A DNA stretch of 20,734 nucleotides from a bacterium UBP8_UBA6595 (GTDB lineage: Bacteria > Margulisbacteria > Marinamargulisbacteria > UBA6595): assembly GCA_002433595.1 (NCBI GenBank), contig DJIL01000034.1:1-20734 (forward strand). The letters are read 5' to 3'. The number at the start of each line of letters is the position of its first letter. The first letter of the stretch is position 1. The notes beneath the pieces were generated by a model. The model did not search any database, was not told the DNA's origin, and was given only the letters and a program-made list of their open reading frames with translations. Position numbers and translations under genes: made by a program. Of this stretch, positions 7,774 through 13,676 are shown piece by piece.

Positions 7774-8822
7774 TTGGGTTGGTATCCAACGGGTATGGCG
7801 AAGATGCGATTGCTGCCTCAATTGCTCAAGCCTGGTCTGCCCAAGGTAAGACGGCCATTGTTGCGGTGGCCTTGGTGGGCGATGGTGCACATTATAGGCG
7901 AGTTGGGGTGATACCAGCCGCGACGTTTCCGGTACTACCCAGCGGAGGCTTTGTTCGGTCGATTCGGCAGCTTGTTGGGGACGTGGGATCAGGGTTAGTG
8001 CGTGTGGTGATTCGGCAGCGGCGTGCTATTTATGATGCATTGGAACATGCCGATCGCGTCATTGTTGTGGGGGATGTGTGGGCGTTGGGGTTAACGCGGT
8101 GGGCGTTGGGAAAGCCGGTATGGTTTTTACCCACGGCCAAGAGCCATCGATTTATGCGACACAGTTGGCTGGAATGCTGGTGCATGCGACGGTGGTGTTT
8201 ACAGGTATTTCCGCGGGACCGAGAAACAGCGGATGAATTACAGGCGGTGGGCATTTCAGCAGACTATATGGGCAGTCCGATTATGACATTACCCCCCCCA
8301 GCGGACACCGTGCCAAACGGGCCCCGATATATTGGGATTTTACCGGGTTCTCGGAATGAAGCGTATACTAATTTGGCTAAAATCATGGCGTATCTATCCG
8401 ATCAGTTGGGGGATTATCGGTTGCTGATTGGCGCGCCCCCACAGCTGGATGCGAATCGGTTACACGCAATAGCCCCAAACGACGCCGTATGGACACACGA
8501 TATCTCCACGGTGATTGAAAACAGCGGGGTTATTATTGGTATGGCGGGCACGGCCAATGAGCAGGCGGCCGTGTATGGTCGGACGGTGCTTGTGTTTCCG
8601 GGAACAGGGCCCCAAACAACAGCCAAGCGTTTTCAGGAGCAGGTCCAGTTAATGGGGGATCGTATTCAGTATGTGGTCGATGATCCCGCGACGGTATGTG
8701 CCGCTGTTTTGCAATATTGGGAAGCCCCAAGCCCGATTGATTGGTCGGTGAGTGGCTTGTTTGCCCAGCGCATTGTTTGGTATAATTCTCAGCCAAGGAA
8801 ACACAATGACAGGCATGCATAA
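7770..8822 (+). CDS. Lipid-A-disaccharide synthase-related glycosyltransferase-like protein
   Basis: A 350-residue protein of the LpxB-related group (the kind catalogued as TIGR03492 in cyanobacteria and some other phyla). SNGYGEDAIAA is its N-terminal signature. ILPGSRNEAY corresponds to the LpxB PGSR-x-x-E loop. AGTANEQAAVYGRTVL with FPGTGPQTTAKRF matches the donor-binding C-terminal domain. Known family members have no proven substrate as far as I can recall; a UDP-sugar glycosyltransferase role on a lipid is plausible. I chose ATG 7770, which forms ATGA with the gmhB stop; the longer frame from 7710 is only gmhB read out of phase. Position between heptose genes and a WlbB-like gene supports a surface-sugar role. 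Confidence 0.8.
   Translation: MIGLVSNGYGEDAIAASIAQAWSAQGKTAIVAVALVGDGAHYRRVGVIPAATFPVLPSGGFVRSIRQLVGDVGSGLVRVVIRQRRAIYDALEHADRVIVVGDVWALGLTRWALGKPVWFLPTAKSHRFMRHSWLECWCMRRWCLQVFPRDRETADELQAVGISADYMGSPIMTLPPPADTVPNGPRYIGILPGSRNEAYTNLAKIMAYLSDQLGDYRLLIGAPPQLDANRLHAIAPNDAVWTHDISTVIENSGVIIGMAGTANEQAAVYGRTVLVFPGTGPQTTAKRFQEQVQLMGDRIQYVVDDPATVCAAVLQYWEAPSPIDWSVSGLFAQRIVWYNSQPRKHNDRHA
8757..8786 (+). promoter_or_regulatory. Internal promoter ahead of the WlbB-like gene
   Basis: TTGTTT (8757-8762), an 18-base spacer, then TATAAT (8781-8786) with an upstream TG giving an extended -10 (TGGTATAAT). It lies inside the end of the LpxB-related gene and would start transcription near 8793, just ahead of AAGGA (8795-8799). 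Confidence 0.5.
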
Positions 8823-9384
8823 AACGGTAATTTGTTCAGAGTCGGCAAGCATCGGCGCTTCGCTCAGTATGGGGCCATTTGGGGTGATTCATTCCCATGC
8901 GCGCATTGGAGACCGGTGTGTGTTTGGACAAAGTGTGATGATTGGCAGTCGGGTGGTGATTGGCGATGGGTGCAAGATTCAGAACAATGTGTCCATCTAT
9001 GAGGGGGTTGTTCTGGAAGCCAATGTATTTTGTGGCCCTTCGATGGTGTTTACCAATATAAAAAACCCCCGATGTGAATTTCCGCAGGCTGAAACGCAGT
9101 ATTATATTAAAACCTGGGTGAAGCAAGGGGCGTCGATTGGGGCGAATGCCACAATTGTCTGTGGGGTGACAATTGGGCGGCATGCGTGCATTGGTGCGGG
9201 TGCGGTGGTGGTGGATGATGTCCCCGATTATGCGATTGTTGTGGGCAATCCGGGACGGCCAATTGGCTGGATGAGTGCGGGGGGTATTCGCATGGTATTT
9301 GATTCGGATGGATATTTTGTGTGCCCCAAAAGCGAGGAACGGTATCACCAACAGGGGAATCGGGTTGTGTGTATCGCGTCGTGA
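8806..9384 (+). CDS. UDP-2-acetamido-3-amino-2,3-dideoxyglucuronate N-acetyltransferase-like (WlbB/WbpD)
   Basis: A 192-residue left-handed beta-helix acetyltransferase with hexapeptide repeats (IGDRCVFGQSVMIGSRVVIG). The family-typical KIQNNVSIYEGV, VFCGPSMVFTN and GANATIVCGVTIG are followed by AGAVVVDDVPDYAIVVGNPGR. The C-terminal GWMSAGGIRMVFD and VCPKSEERY match the extra tail seen in many WlbB/WbpD proteins. These enzymes acetylate the 3-amino group of UDP-GlcNAc3NA, a precursor of diacetylated uronic acids in O-antigen or other surface glycans. The dehydrogenase and aminotransferase partners are not in this window, so the exact amino sugar is uncertain. The start is set by AAGGA seven bases upstream of ATG 8806; the gene overlaps the end of its neighbour by 17 bases. 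Confidence 0.85.
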   Translation: MTGMHKTVICSESASIGASLSMGPFGVIHSHARIGDRCVFGQSVMIGSRVVIGDGCKIQNNVSIYEGVVLEANVFCGPSMVFTNIKNPRCEFPQAETQYYIKTWVKQGASIGANATIVCGVTIGRHACIGAGAVVVDDVPDYAIVVGNPGRPIGWMSAGGIRMVFDSDGYFVCPKSEERYHQQGNRVVCIAS

Positions 9385-9418
9385 TTGACGGTGAAGCAAG
9401 TTTCTAGACGGTGACTTA

Positions 9419-9448
9419 CTATAGTTTATAGTTTATAGTAAACTATAG
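9419..9448. repeat. AT-rich hairpin between convergent genes
   Basis: CTATAGTTTA (9419-9428) is exactly reverse-complementary to TAAACTATAG (9439-9448), with a 10-base loop that itself repeats TAGTTTATAG. It sits between the ends of the WlbB-like gene and the minus-strand gene at 9467. It could act as a two-way terminator, but there is no T-run on either side. Confidence 0.5.
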
Positions 9449-9466
9449 CTGAAAAGAGAAGCTGGG

Positions 9467-10357
9467 TTATGCTTCGGTTGGATTAGTCAATAAGTAATTT
9501 ATATACTCGCGGTGGCTAATATACTCTGTGATGGTTTTTTCAGTCGGGCCTGTTTTTGGTTTATCAATTGTAAAATATTGAGTCAGTTTTGTGTAGTCCA
9601 TGCAGCCCAGCAATTCTTGGGCAGACTGGAATTCTGAAGGATTGAGTGTGTTCTTAAGGGTAGCAACTCCCTGGGGGGCATGGTAATGACAGGCAAGTGC
9701 ATACCAGTGTAAATTGCCCATAATTACACCAACATGCTTAGGCTTATCCTGTTGGTGTCGTTTAACATAATCGAGTATCTGGGTAATCAATGGGCGTGGG
9801 ACATCTATACCATCGTTGGATAGTTGCTCCGAAAACAAGATCAAATAAGCATTATTCTGAAGTTGTTTGAGGTTATTCACAATGGAGGGGTCAGAAAGTT
9901 GTGCTTGTATGACACTCAAAACATCATTATTTAAAATATGCTCTTTTGGCAATTCATCTTTAATTGCTTCAAAAGTGTAGGCGTCCTTCAGTGATTGACA
10001 AATTGTGGCATACCGTTGTAGGTTGTCTTCAATGGTTTTTTTAATTATTTCGTTAGGTTCATTGTTTATGGTATGCCTCACAAAGTCAATTGTTTCATCT
10101 GAAATCCCCATTTGTTCTAGGGTTTTTGGTTTTGATTCTAATTTTTTGTCAGAAGCTGATACTTCTACTGATACTTCTAAATAGTCAGTGACATCGAACC
10201 CTATAGGGTTCGAGGGAGCGCACGGATGGAGAGCCTGCCAGAAAGAGGGACTCGTGTTCGGCTCAGCATCCTCGCTGGTATTGCCATTATCAACAGTGGG
10301 TGCCGAATAGCAACTGGAAAAAAGATTGAATGGATTCCAGCAATATAGGTTAGTCAT
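9467..10357 (-). CDS. Unrecognised protein with W-Y-A-L-A-C block (paralogue 1)
   Basis: A 296-residue protein I do not recognise. The N-terminal ~75 residues are low-complexity and Cys/Asn/Ser/Pro-rich, without a signal peptide or membrane helix. Residues ~80-220 are predicted mostly helical and charged (LEQMGISDETIDFVRH; IKKTIEDNLQRYATI). Residues ~225-275 hold GNLHWYALACHYHAP and QELLGCMDYTKLTQYFTI, which align with the broken paralogue at 10777-11309. The ribosome binding site GGAG lies seven bases before ATG 10357. Its leader (10358-10475) is almost identical to that of the paralogue, and the coding sequence is more AT-rich than the housekeeping genes nearby. The lack of an export signal, the accessory setting and the adjacent U-box gene would fit a secreted effector, but that is inference. 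Confidence 0.75.
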   Translation of the reverse strand: MTNLYCWNPFNLFSSCYSAPTVDNGNTSEDAEPNTSPSFWQALHPCAPSNPIGFDVTDYLEVSVEVSASDKKLESKPKTLEQMGISDETIDFVRHTINNEPNEIIKKTIEDNLQRYATICQSLKDAYTFEAIKDELPKEHILNNDVLSVIQAQLSDPSIVNNLKQLQNNAYLILFSEQLSNDGIDVPRPLITQILDYVKRHQQDKPKHVGVIMGNLHWYALACHYHAPQGVATLKNTLNPSEFQSAQELLGCMDYTKLTQYFTIDKPKTGPTEKTITEYISHREYINYLLTNPTEA

Positions 10358-10714
10358 TAAAAGTCTCCGCCTTGGCTTTAAATATATTTATAAATCTAAT
10401 TTAAAGTAAAAGTTTAACTGTAAAAATAATCTTTAAACAATTTATTTATTTTATTTGATCAAAATAAATTTGTCAAATCACGACGGCATCTTCGATTCGA
10501 ATTCCCAGCGTTTCTTCATACACGGTGCCGTTGATCGTCATGCGAACATGGCCATAAAACCCAGGCTCAATCGTGATCGCCTTCGTGGACGGTGTAGCCA
10601 ATTAAATGGCCCACATTATGGGGGGCGTTGATATAGCCTTAGGTAACGGTACCGCCGTGGCGAATAATATCTGTTTGAATGCCGTGGTGAATAGCCGCCC
10701 AACAATGGGTATTG
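10355..10714. repeat. Duplicated segment, copy A (leader plus decayed pepP end)
   Basis: Matches copy B (11307-11713) from the start codon of the unknown gene, through the AT-rich leader, into the end of pepP. The first ~227 bases differ at only three positions. Beyond a 47-base deletion the match falls to about 94% with two single-base indels, and it ends at 10714. No terminal inverted repeats or transposase are present, so a tandem duplication by recombination is the simplest origin. Confidence 0.9.
10473..10714 (-). pseudogene. pepP 3'-end fragment (decayed duplicate)
   Basis: Corresponds to about the last 95 codons of pepP (its copy B counterpart is 11425-11713). A 47-base deletion at 10581/10582 removes sequence between two GATCGCC repeats and shifts the frame. 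Further on there is one extra G in the run at 10620 and one missing C near 10632, plus several substitutions. The fragment contains the region of the last two metal-binding glutamates but no start and no full domain, so it cannot encode an enzyme. It separates the two paralogous genes. Confidence 0.88.
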
Positions 10715-10776
10715 CGTTTATTTCATAGTATCCGCTGGGTTTGAAACAATAGCGTGGCGAAAAGGTTTGGGTTGGG

Positions 10777-11309
10777 CTAAATTGAAAATTCTGATCCAGA
10801 ATTTGAACGTGCGTCATCAGAAGGTGCGTCATCAGAATCTGTGTCGCAATTGGCTGGATAGGTTGCTGTGTGGTTAATATCCGTAAACACTTGTTTATCC
10901 CCATGCAGGCGGGGGGCTTTGGGACGGATTGTAAAAAAGGCGGTACATTGATCATACTGCTCATTGTTCAGTAGATCCTGAACGGTCGGGTATTGGGTAT
11001 GGAGATTGTCGTTATGAACGGTAATGCTAAGCATTTTCAGATCGGTAGTTGTGTTGTAATGGAGACAGGCAAGGGCATACCATTGGATGTTTTTATTAAG
11101 CATATTCTTGTGATCGGCACTTAGGCCTGGGTCCTGTAGGTATTCAAATAGGGGTTTCAGTGCATTGGAATCAGCGGGATTTTGGATGACCTTACTTAGC
11201 CGCTCAATAAGGTCTCTTTCGGGGGGGGGTGCCTCGGGGGGCTTGTAGGACTGGAAAAATGAAAATCACGGGCACTTGCACCTGGTTGAAATGAAAATGA
11301 TAGATTCAT
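10777..11309 (-). pseudogene. Unrecognised W-Y-A-L-A-C protein (paralogue 2), out of frame at a G9 run
   Basis: From ATG 11309 (GGAG seven bases upstream, leader shared with paralogue 1) the frame reads MNLSFSFQPGASARDFHF and stops after 37 codons at 11196. The long downstream frame (ERDLIERLSKVI, then NIQWYALACLHY, ending SEFSI at 10777) has no start of its own before an internal ATG at 11103. One extra base, or two fewer, in the G9 (11221-11229) or G6 (11236-11241) run would join the two frames into a protein of about 177 residues. The C-terminal tail is acidic and contains two copies of SDDA from a 15-base repeat. It may be a switched-off phase-variable gene, a true pseudogene, or a product of the internal start (108 residues). 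Function unknown. Confidence 0.75.
10809..10838. repeat. 15-bp tandem repeat (two copies)
   Basis: GTGCGTCATCAGAAG at 10809-10823 is repeated at 10824-10838 with one change in the last base. It is in phase with codons and encodes the repeated acidic SDDA(P/R) unit in the tail of paralogue 2. Confidence 0.8.
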
Positions 11310-11713
11310 TAAAAGTCTCCGCCTCGGCTTTAAATATATTTATAAATCTAATTTAAAGTAAAATTTTAACTGTAAAAATAATCTTTAAACAATTTATTTA
11401 TTTTATTTGATCAAAATAAATTTGTCAAATCACGACGGCATCTTCGATTCGAATTCCCATCGTTTCTTCATACACGGTGCCGTTGATCGTCATGCGAACA
11501 TGGCCATAAAACCCAGGCTCAATCGTGATCGCCATGCCGGCCGACAAGGGCTTGTTTTTGTAGCTGCGCAAGGGATCGCCTTCGTGGACGGTGTAGCCAA
11601 TTAAATGGCCCACATTATGGGGGCGTTGATCATAGTCTTGGGTCACGGTACCGCCGTGGCGAATAATATCCGTTTGAATGCCGTGGTGAATGGCCGCCCA
11701 ACAATGGGCATTG
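11307..11713. repeat. Duplicated segment, copy B (leader plus intact pepP end)
   Basis: The counterpart of copy A at an offset of 952 bases (999 beyond the deletion). It comprises the start codon and AT-rich leader of paralogue 2 and the last ~290 bases of the intact pepP gene. Because this copy carries the complete pepP frame, it is the ancestral arrangement and copy A is the derived one. Confidence 0.9.
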
Positions 11714-12660
11714 AGCGCCTCAATTGTTACGCCTGGTTTTGCCAGAGCTGTTGTGCTGGCTTTAACGGTTTCTACAAGGCTATGCAAGCGAGCTTGAAGG
11801 GGGTTCATGTGGCCAGAGACCGGCACAGTTCGGCTGACATCGCTGCACATGCCGCGCCACCGCAGCCCAAAGTCCAGCAGTACTAATGCGTTGGGGTCCA
11901 GCGACGCGTTGTTTGCGGAGTAGTGTAAGGTTGTAGCATTGGCGCCATTGGCGACAATAGGCGAAAAGCTGAGCCCGTAGGGGGTTGTTTTGAGCAATTC
12001 GCCGATTAAGATTCCCGCTAACTCTGTTTCGGATGCAACCGTGTGCCAGCGGGCCTGTACGTTGGCGAATGCCGTGTAGGTGGTTTGGTAGGCACGGGCC
12101 AGGTCGGCTTGATCCACAGTGTCCAGCATAAAGCGTTCCGGCCACAACGCATCGTGGATATTGGTTAGGTTAAGGTGGGGGTGCTGCAGTGCGAGCGCGG
12201 TTTTGAATTGAAATAAATAATCGTCAATAGGGGTTTCCAGCTCATGCCAATGGCACCCGATTGCGGTGGCGTGATCGCGTATCCACGCATCCAGAGTGGC
12301 GCTATCATGCACATGCTCAATGCCGGCATGCGCGCGTACGGCCTTGGCATCAGCGGGATCGTCACACCCCAGACGGTGGCCGTCCCAAAATTCGTATTTT
12401 GGGTCTTTCTTTGGCAAAAATAAATAGTCTGTATCAGCCGTGCAGTACAGGACGCATCCTGGTTGATTAATGCCGGTGAGATATAAAAACAGCGGGTCTT
12501 GGTAAATGGGGGTATGGGCATGTGCCCACGGGATAGGGTGTCCCAAAGGAGCCGGAACGGCCGTCAACACTAGGGGCGATCCGACTTTTTTGACCAATTG
12601 ACGGCGACGGTGATAAAAGCGATCCCCAATACCGGCATCGGTGTGGGTAAATAATATCAT
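11425..12660 (-). CDS. pepP: Xaa-Pro aminopeptidase (M24B family)
   Basis: A 411-residue metalloprotease that would remove N-terminal residues preceding proline. An AMP_N domain (FYHRRRQLV, PLFLYLTGI) is followed by the pita-bread catalytic fold. All five metal ligands are visible: Asp in LLDFG, Asp in CSDVSRT (11 residues on), His in HNVGHLIGYTVHEG, Glu in ITIEPGFY and Glu in GIRIEDAVVI. In-frame starts exist at 12705, 12675 and 12660. I prefer 12660 because TGGTATGAT lies just ahead of it and the conserved domain starts soon after. The last ~290 bases are duplicated in decayed form at 10473-10714. The unknown paralogue 2 follows on the same strand after 115 bases. Confidence 0.93.
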   Translation of the reverse strand: MILFTHTDAGIGDRFYHRRRQLVKKVGSPLVLTAVPAPLGHPIPWAHAHTPIYQDPLFLYLTGINQPGCVLYCTADTDYLFLPKKDPKYEFWDGHRLGCDDPADAKAVRAHAGIEHVHDSATLDAWIRDHATAIGCHWHELETPIDDYLFQFKTALALQHPHLNLTNIHDALWPERFMLDTVDQADLARAYQTTYTAFANVQARWHTVASETELAGILIGELLKTTPYGLSFSPIVANGANATTLHYSANNASLDPNALVLLDFGLRWRGMCSDVSRTVPVSGHMNPLQARLHSLVETVKASTTALAKPGVTIEALNAHCWAAIHHGIQTDIIRHGGTVTQDYDQRPHNVGHLIGYTVHEGDPLRSYKNKPLSAGMAITIEPGFYGHVRMTINGTVYEETMGIRIEDAVVI

Positions 12661-12670
12661 TATGCGGTCT

Positions 12671-12679
12671 ATCATACCA
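12671..12679 (-). promoter_or_regulatory. Extended -10 promoter for pepP
   Basis: On the minus strand TGG precedes TATGAT (12676-12671), 10 bases before ATG 12660. This mirrors the placement seen at gmhA and again predicts a leader of only a few bases. No clear -35 is seen. Confidence 0.4.
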
Positions 12680-12720
12680 CGATACTTCGCAGTATGTGTA
12701 CGCATAAAGCACGGTGTTTA

Positions 12721-12749
12721 TTGACAATTCAAAAATAAATTGAGAAAAT
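12721..12749 (+). promoter_or_regulatory. Candidate promoter for the U-box gene
   Basis: A perfect TTGACA (12721-12726), a 17-base spacer and GAAAAT (12744-12749) stand in the AT-rich gap between pepP and the U-box gene. The -10 is imperfect (four of six). The leader would be about 40 nt. Confidence 0.45.
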
Positions 12750-12795
12750 TAAATGTAGTTGTATTTTTAATTTAAAAATAAAAAAAGGGGAAGCT

Positions 12796-13089
12796 ATGCT
12801 ATTAGACGGAATACCACACGCTATAGCGTATTCGATCGATCAGATTCCACCAGAGGATCCCAATCGATCTTTCTTGACGTGTCCACTATCCGGAAGTTTA
12901 ATGAAAAACCCCGTGATTGCATCCGATGGGGTTACGTATGACTATGGGGCTATTATCAGGCTGTATTTGAAAGAGAAGCACCCGCAGAGCCCCACACAGC
13001 AGGGGGCTGTTTTGGCCGATGTGTGTACATTGCGGCCAAACTGGGAGGCGCGTAAACGCTTAATGCGTATGGTTAATCAGTTGAACTAA
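12796..13089 (+). CDS. U-box domain protein (E3 ubiquitin-ligase-like)
   Basis: A 97-residue protein consisting almost entirely of a U-box, the eukaryotic fold that binds ubiquitin-charged E2 enzymes. Residues ~27-94 follow the consensus: FLTCPLSGSLMKNPV, then SDGVTYDYGAI in the central helix-loop, SPTQ at the second E2-contact loop and LRPNWEARKRLMRMV in the C-terminal helix. No extra targeting domain is seen, only about 25 N-terminal residues. Bacteria lack ubiquitin, so a product like this would act inside a eukaryotic host; Legionella LubX and GobX are known examples of the class. The ribosome binding site AGGGG lies a few bases before the ATG, and the upstream gap is AT-rich. Whether it is secreted cannot be read here. 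Confidence 0.85.
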   Translation: MLLDGIPHAIAYSIDQIPPEDPNRSFLTCPLSGSLMKNPVIASDGVTYDYGAIIRLYLKEKHPQSPTQQGAVLADVCTLRPNWEARKRLMRMVNQLN

Positions 13090-13116
13090 ATGGGGGCGTG
13101 GTTCGGTGTACGTCCG

Positions 13117-13193
13117 TGGTGGGCTCACTAGGACTCGAACCTAGGACCTGCCGGTTATGAGCCGGATGCTCTAACCAACTGAGCTATGAGCCC
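13117..13193 (-). tRNA. tRNA with CAT anticodon (Met elongator or Ile2)
   Basis: A 77-nt cloverleaf with encoded CCA. The acceptor GGGCTCA pairs with TGAGCCC, the D arm is AGCTCAGTTGGTTAGAGC, the anticodon stem CCGG/CCGG has loop CTCATAA, and the T arm CTAGG/CCTAG has loop TTCGAGT. The CAT anticodon and ordinary first base pair rule out the initiator (no 1-72 mismatch), leaving elongator Met or lysidine-modified Ile2. The GGG-starting acceptor stem with C4-G69 leans slightly towards Ile2, but I cannot decide. Confidence 0.93.
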
Positions 13194-13203
13194 ACAGACA
13201 TGT

Positions 13204-13209
13204 AGTATA
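13204..13209 (-). promoter_or_regulatory. -10 box for the CAT tRNA
   Basis: TATACT on the minus strand, 10 bases before the mature tRNA 5' end, in the gap between rnpB and the tRNA. No strong -35 at 17 bases. Confidence 0.4.
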
Positions 13210-13279
13210 GCATAGCATCCACCAAGTGCAGCTTGGAGTATGGGCTAATTCTGTGTCTAATTCTGGGGCTAGTTGTAAT

Positions 13280-13641
13280 GAAGGGCGCGATAAGCCGGAT
13301 TCTGTCAAGTCTCGTCATTTATCTGGAACTGTGCTCACACACAGCTTCTAGCAGTCAACCCGGCATTGGTACGAGACGAGCCGTCTCTCATGCCCTATTT
13401 GACCTTGCTTCAGATGGGGTTTACCCGAACCCACTGTTACCAGTGAGGCCCGTGCGCTCTTACCGCACGTTTTCACCCTTACCGGGACCCAGGGTCCGTA
13501 GGCGGTAGTTTTCTGTGGCACTGTCCATCGGCTTACGCCGTCCGTCCGTTAGGCGGCATCTTGCTCTGCGAAGTCCGGACTTTCCTCACACAGAGGTTGC
13601 TTAAATTGAAACACAATGTGCGCGACGAGATACGCCCTTCA
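13280..13641 (-). ncRNA. rnpB: RNase P RNA (bacterial class A)
   Basis: The catalytic RNA that trims tRNA 5' leaders. On the minus strand the conserved core GAGGAAAGTCCGGAC lies near the 5' end (13587-13573) and AGAATCCGGCTTA near the 3' end (13302-13290). The ends close with the P1 stem (GAAGGGCG against CGCCCTTC). GGTAAGGGTGAAA and GGTAAGAGCGCAC in the middle are also typical. The length (~362 nt) is normal for type A. The ends are set by the P1 pairing and could be off by a few bases. It is followed by the tRNA on the same strand, a natural substrate. Confidence 0.95.
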
Positions 13642-13647
13642 ATGAGT

Positions 13648-13676
13648 AGTGTACTATGGGGATGCTTAACTTTCTA
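13648..13676 (-). promoter_or_regulatory. Probable rnpB promoter
   Basis: TAGAAA (13676-13671), a 17-base spacer and TACACT (13653-13648) on the minus strand. The predicted start near 13641 coincides with the P1 stem, i.e. the mature RNA 5' end. The -35 overlaps the rsmE stop. Confidence 0.45.

Noticed and set aside
8836..9399. 187-codon minus-strand ORF opposite the WlbB-like gene
   Set aside because: It is a reverse-strand shadow of a gene with clear hexapeptide repeats; its residues are a His/Asn/Arg-rich mix typical of antisense frames.
9419..9448. Recombination or attachment site
   Set aside because: A perfect 10-bp palindrome between convergent gene ends is better explained as a terminator-type hairpin; no integrase gene is present.
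10809..10838. CRISPR-like repeat
   Set aside because: Two directly adjoining copies without spacers, in phase with coding sequence.
10602..10964. 120-codon minus-strand ORF
   Set aside because: It is a different frame running through the pepP fragment and the tail of paralogue 2; the W-Y-A-L-A-C frame is supported by homology and this one is not.
10355..11713. The duplication as an insertion sequence or transposon
   Set aside because: No transposase, no terminal inverted repeats and no target-site duplication; the repeated part is a leader plus the end of a neighbouring gene.
13233..13508. 91-codon plus-strand ORF
   Set aside because: It lies antisense to the RNase P RNA, whose conserved core explains this stretch fully.
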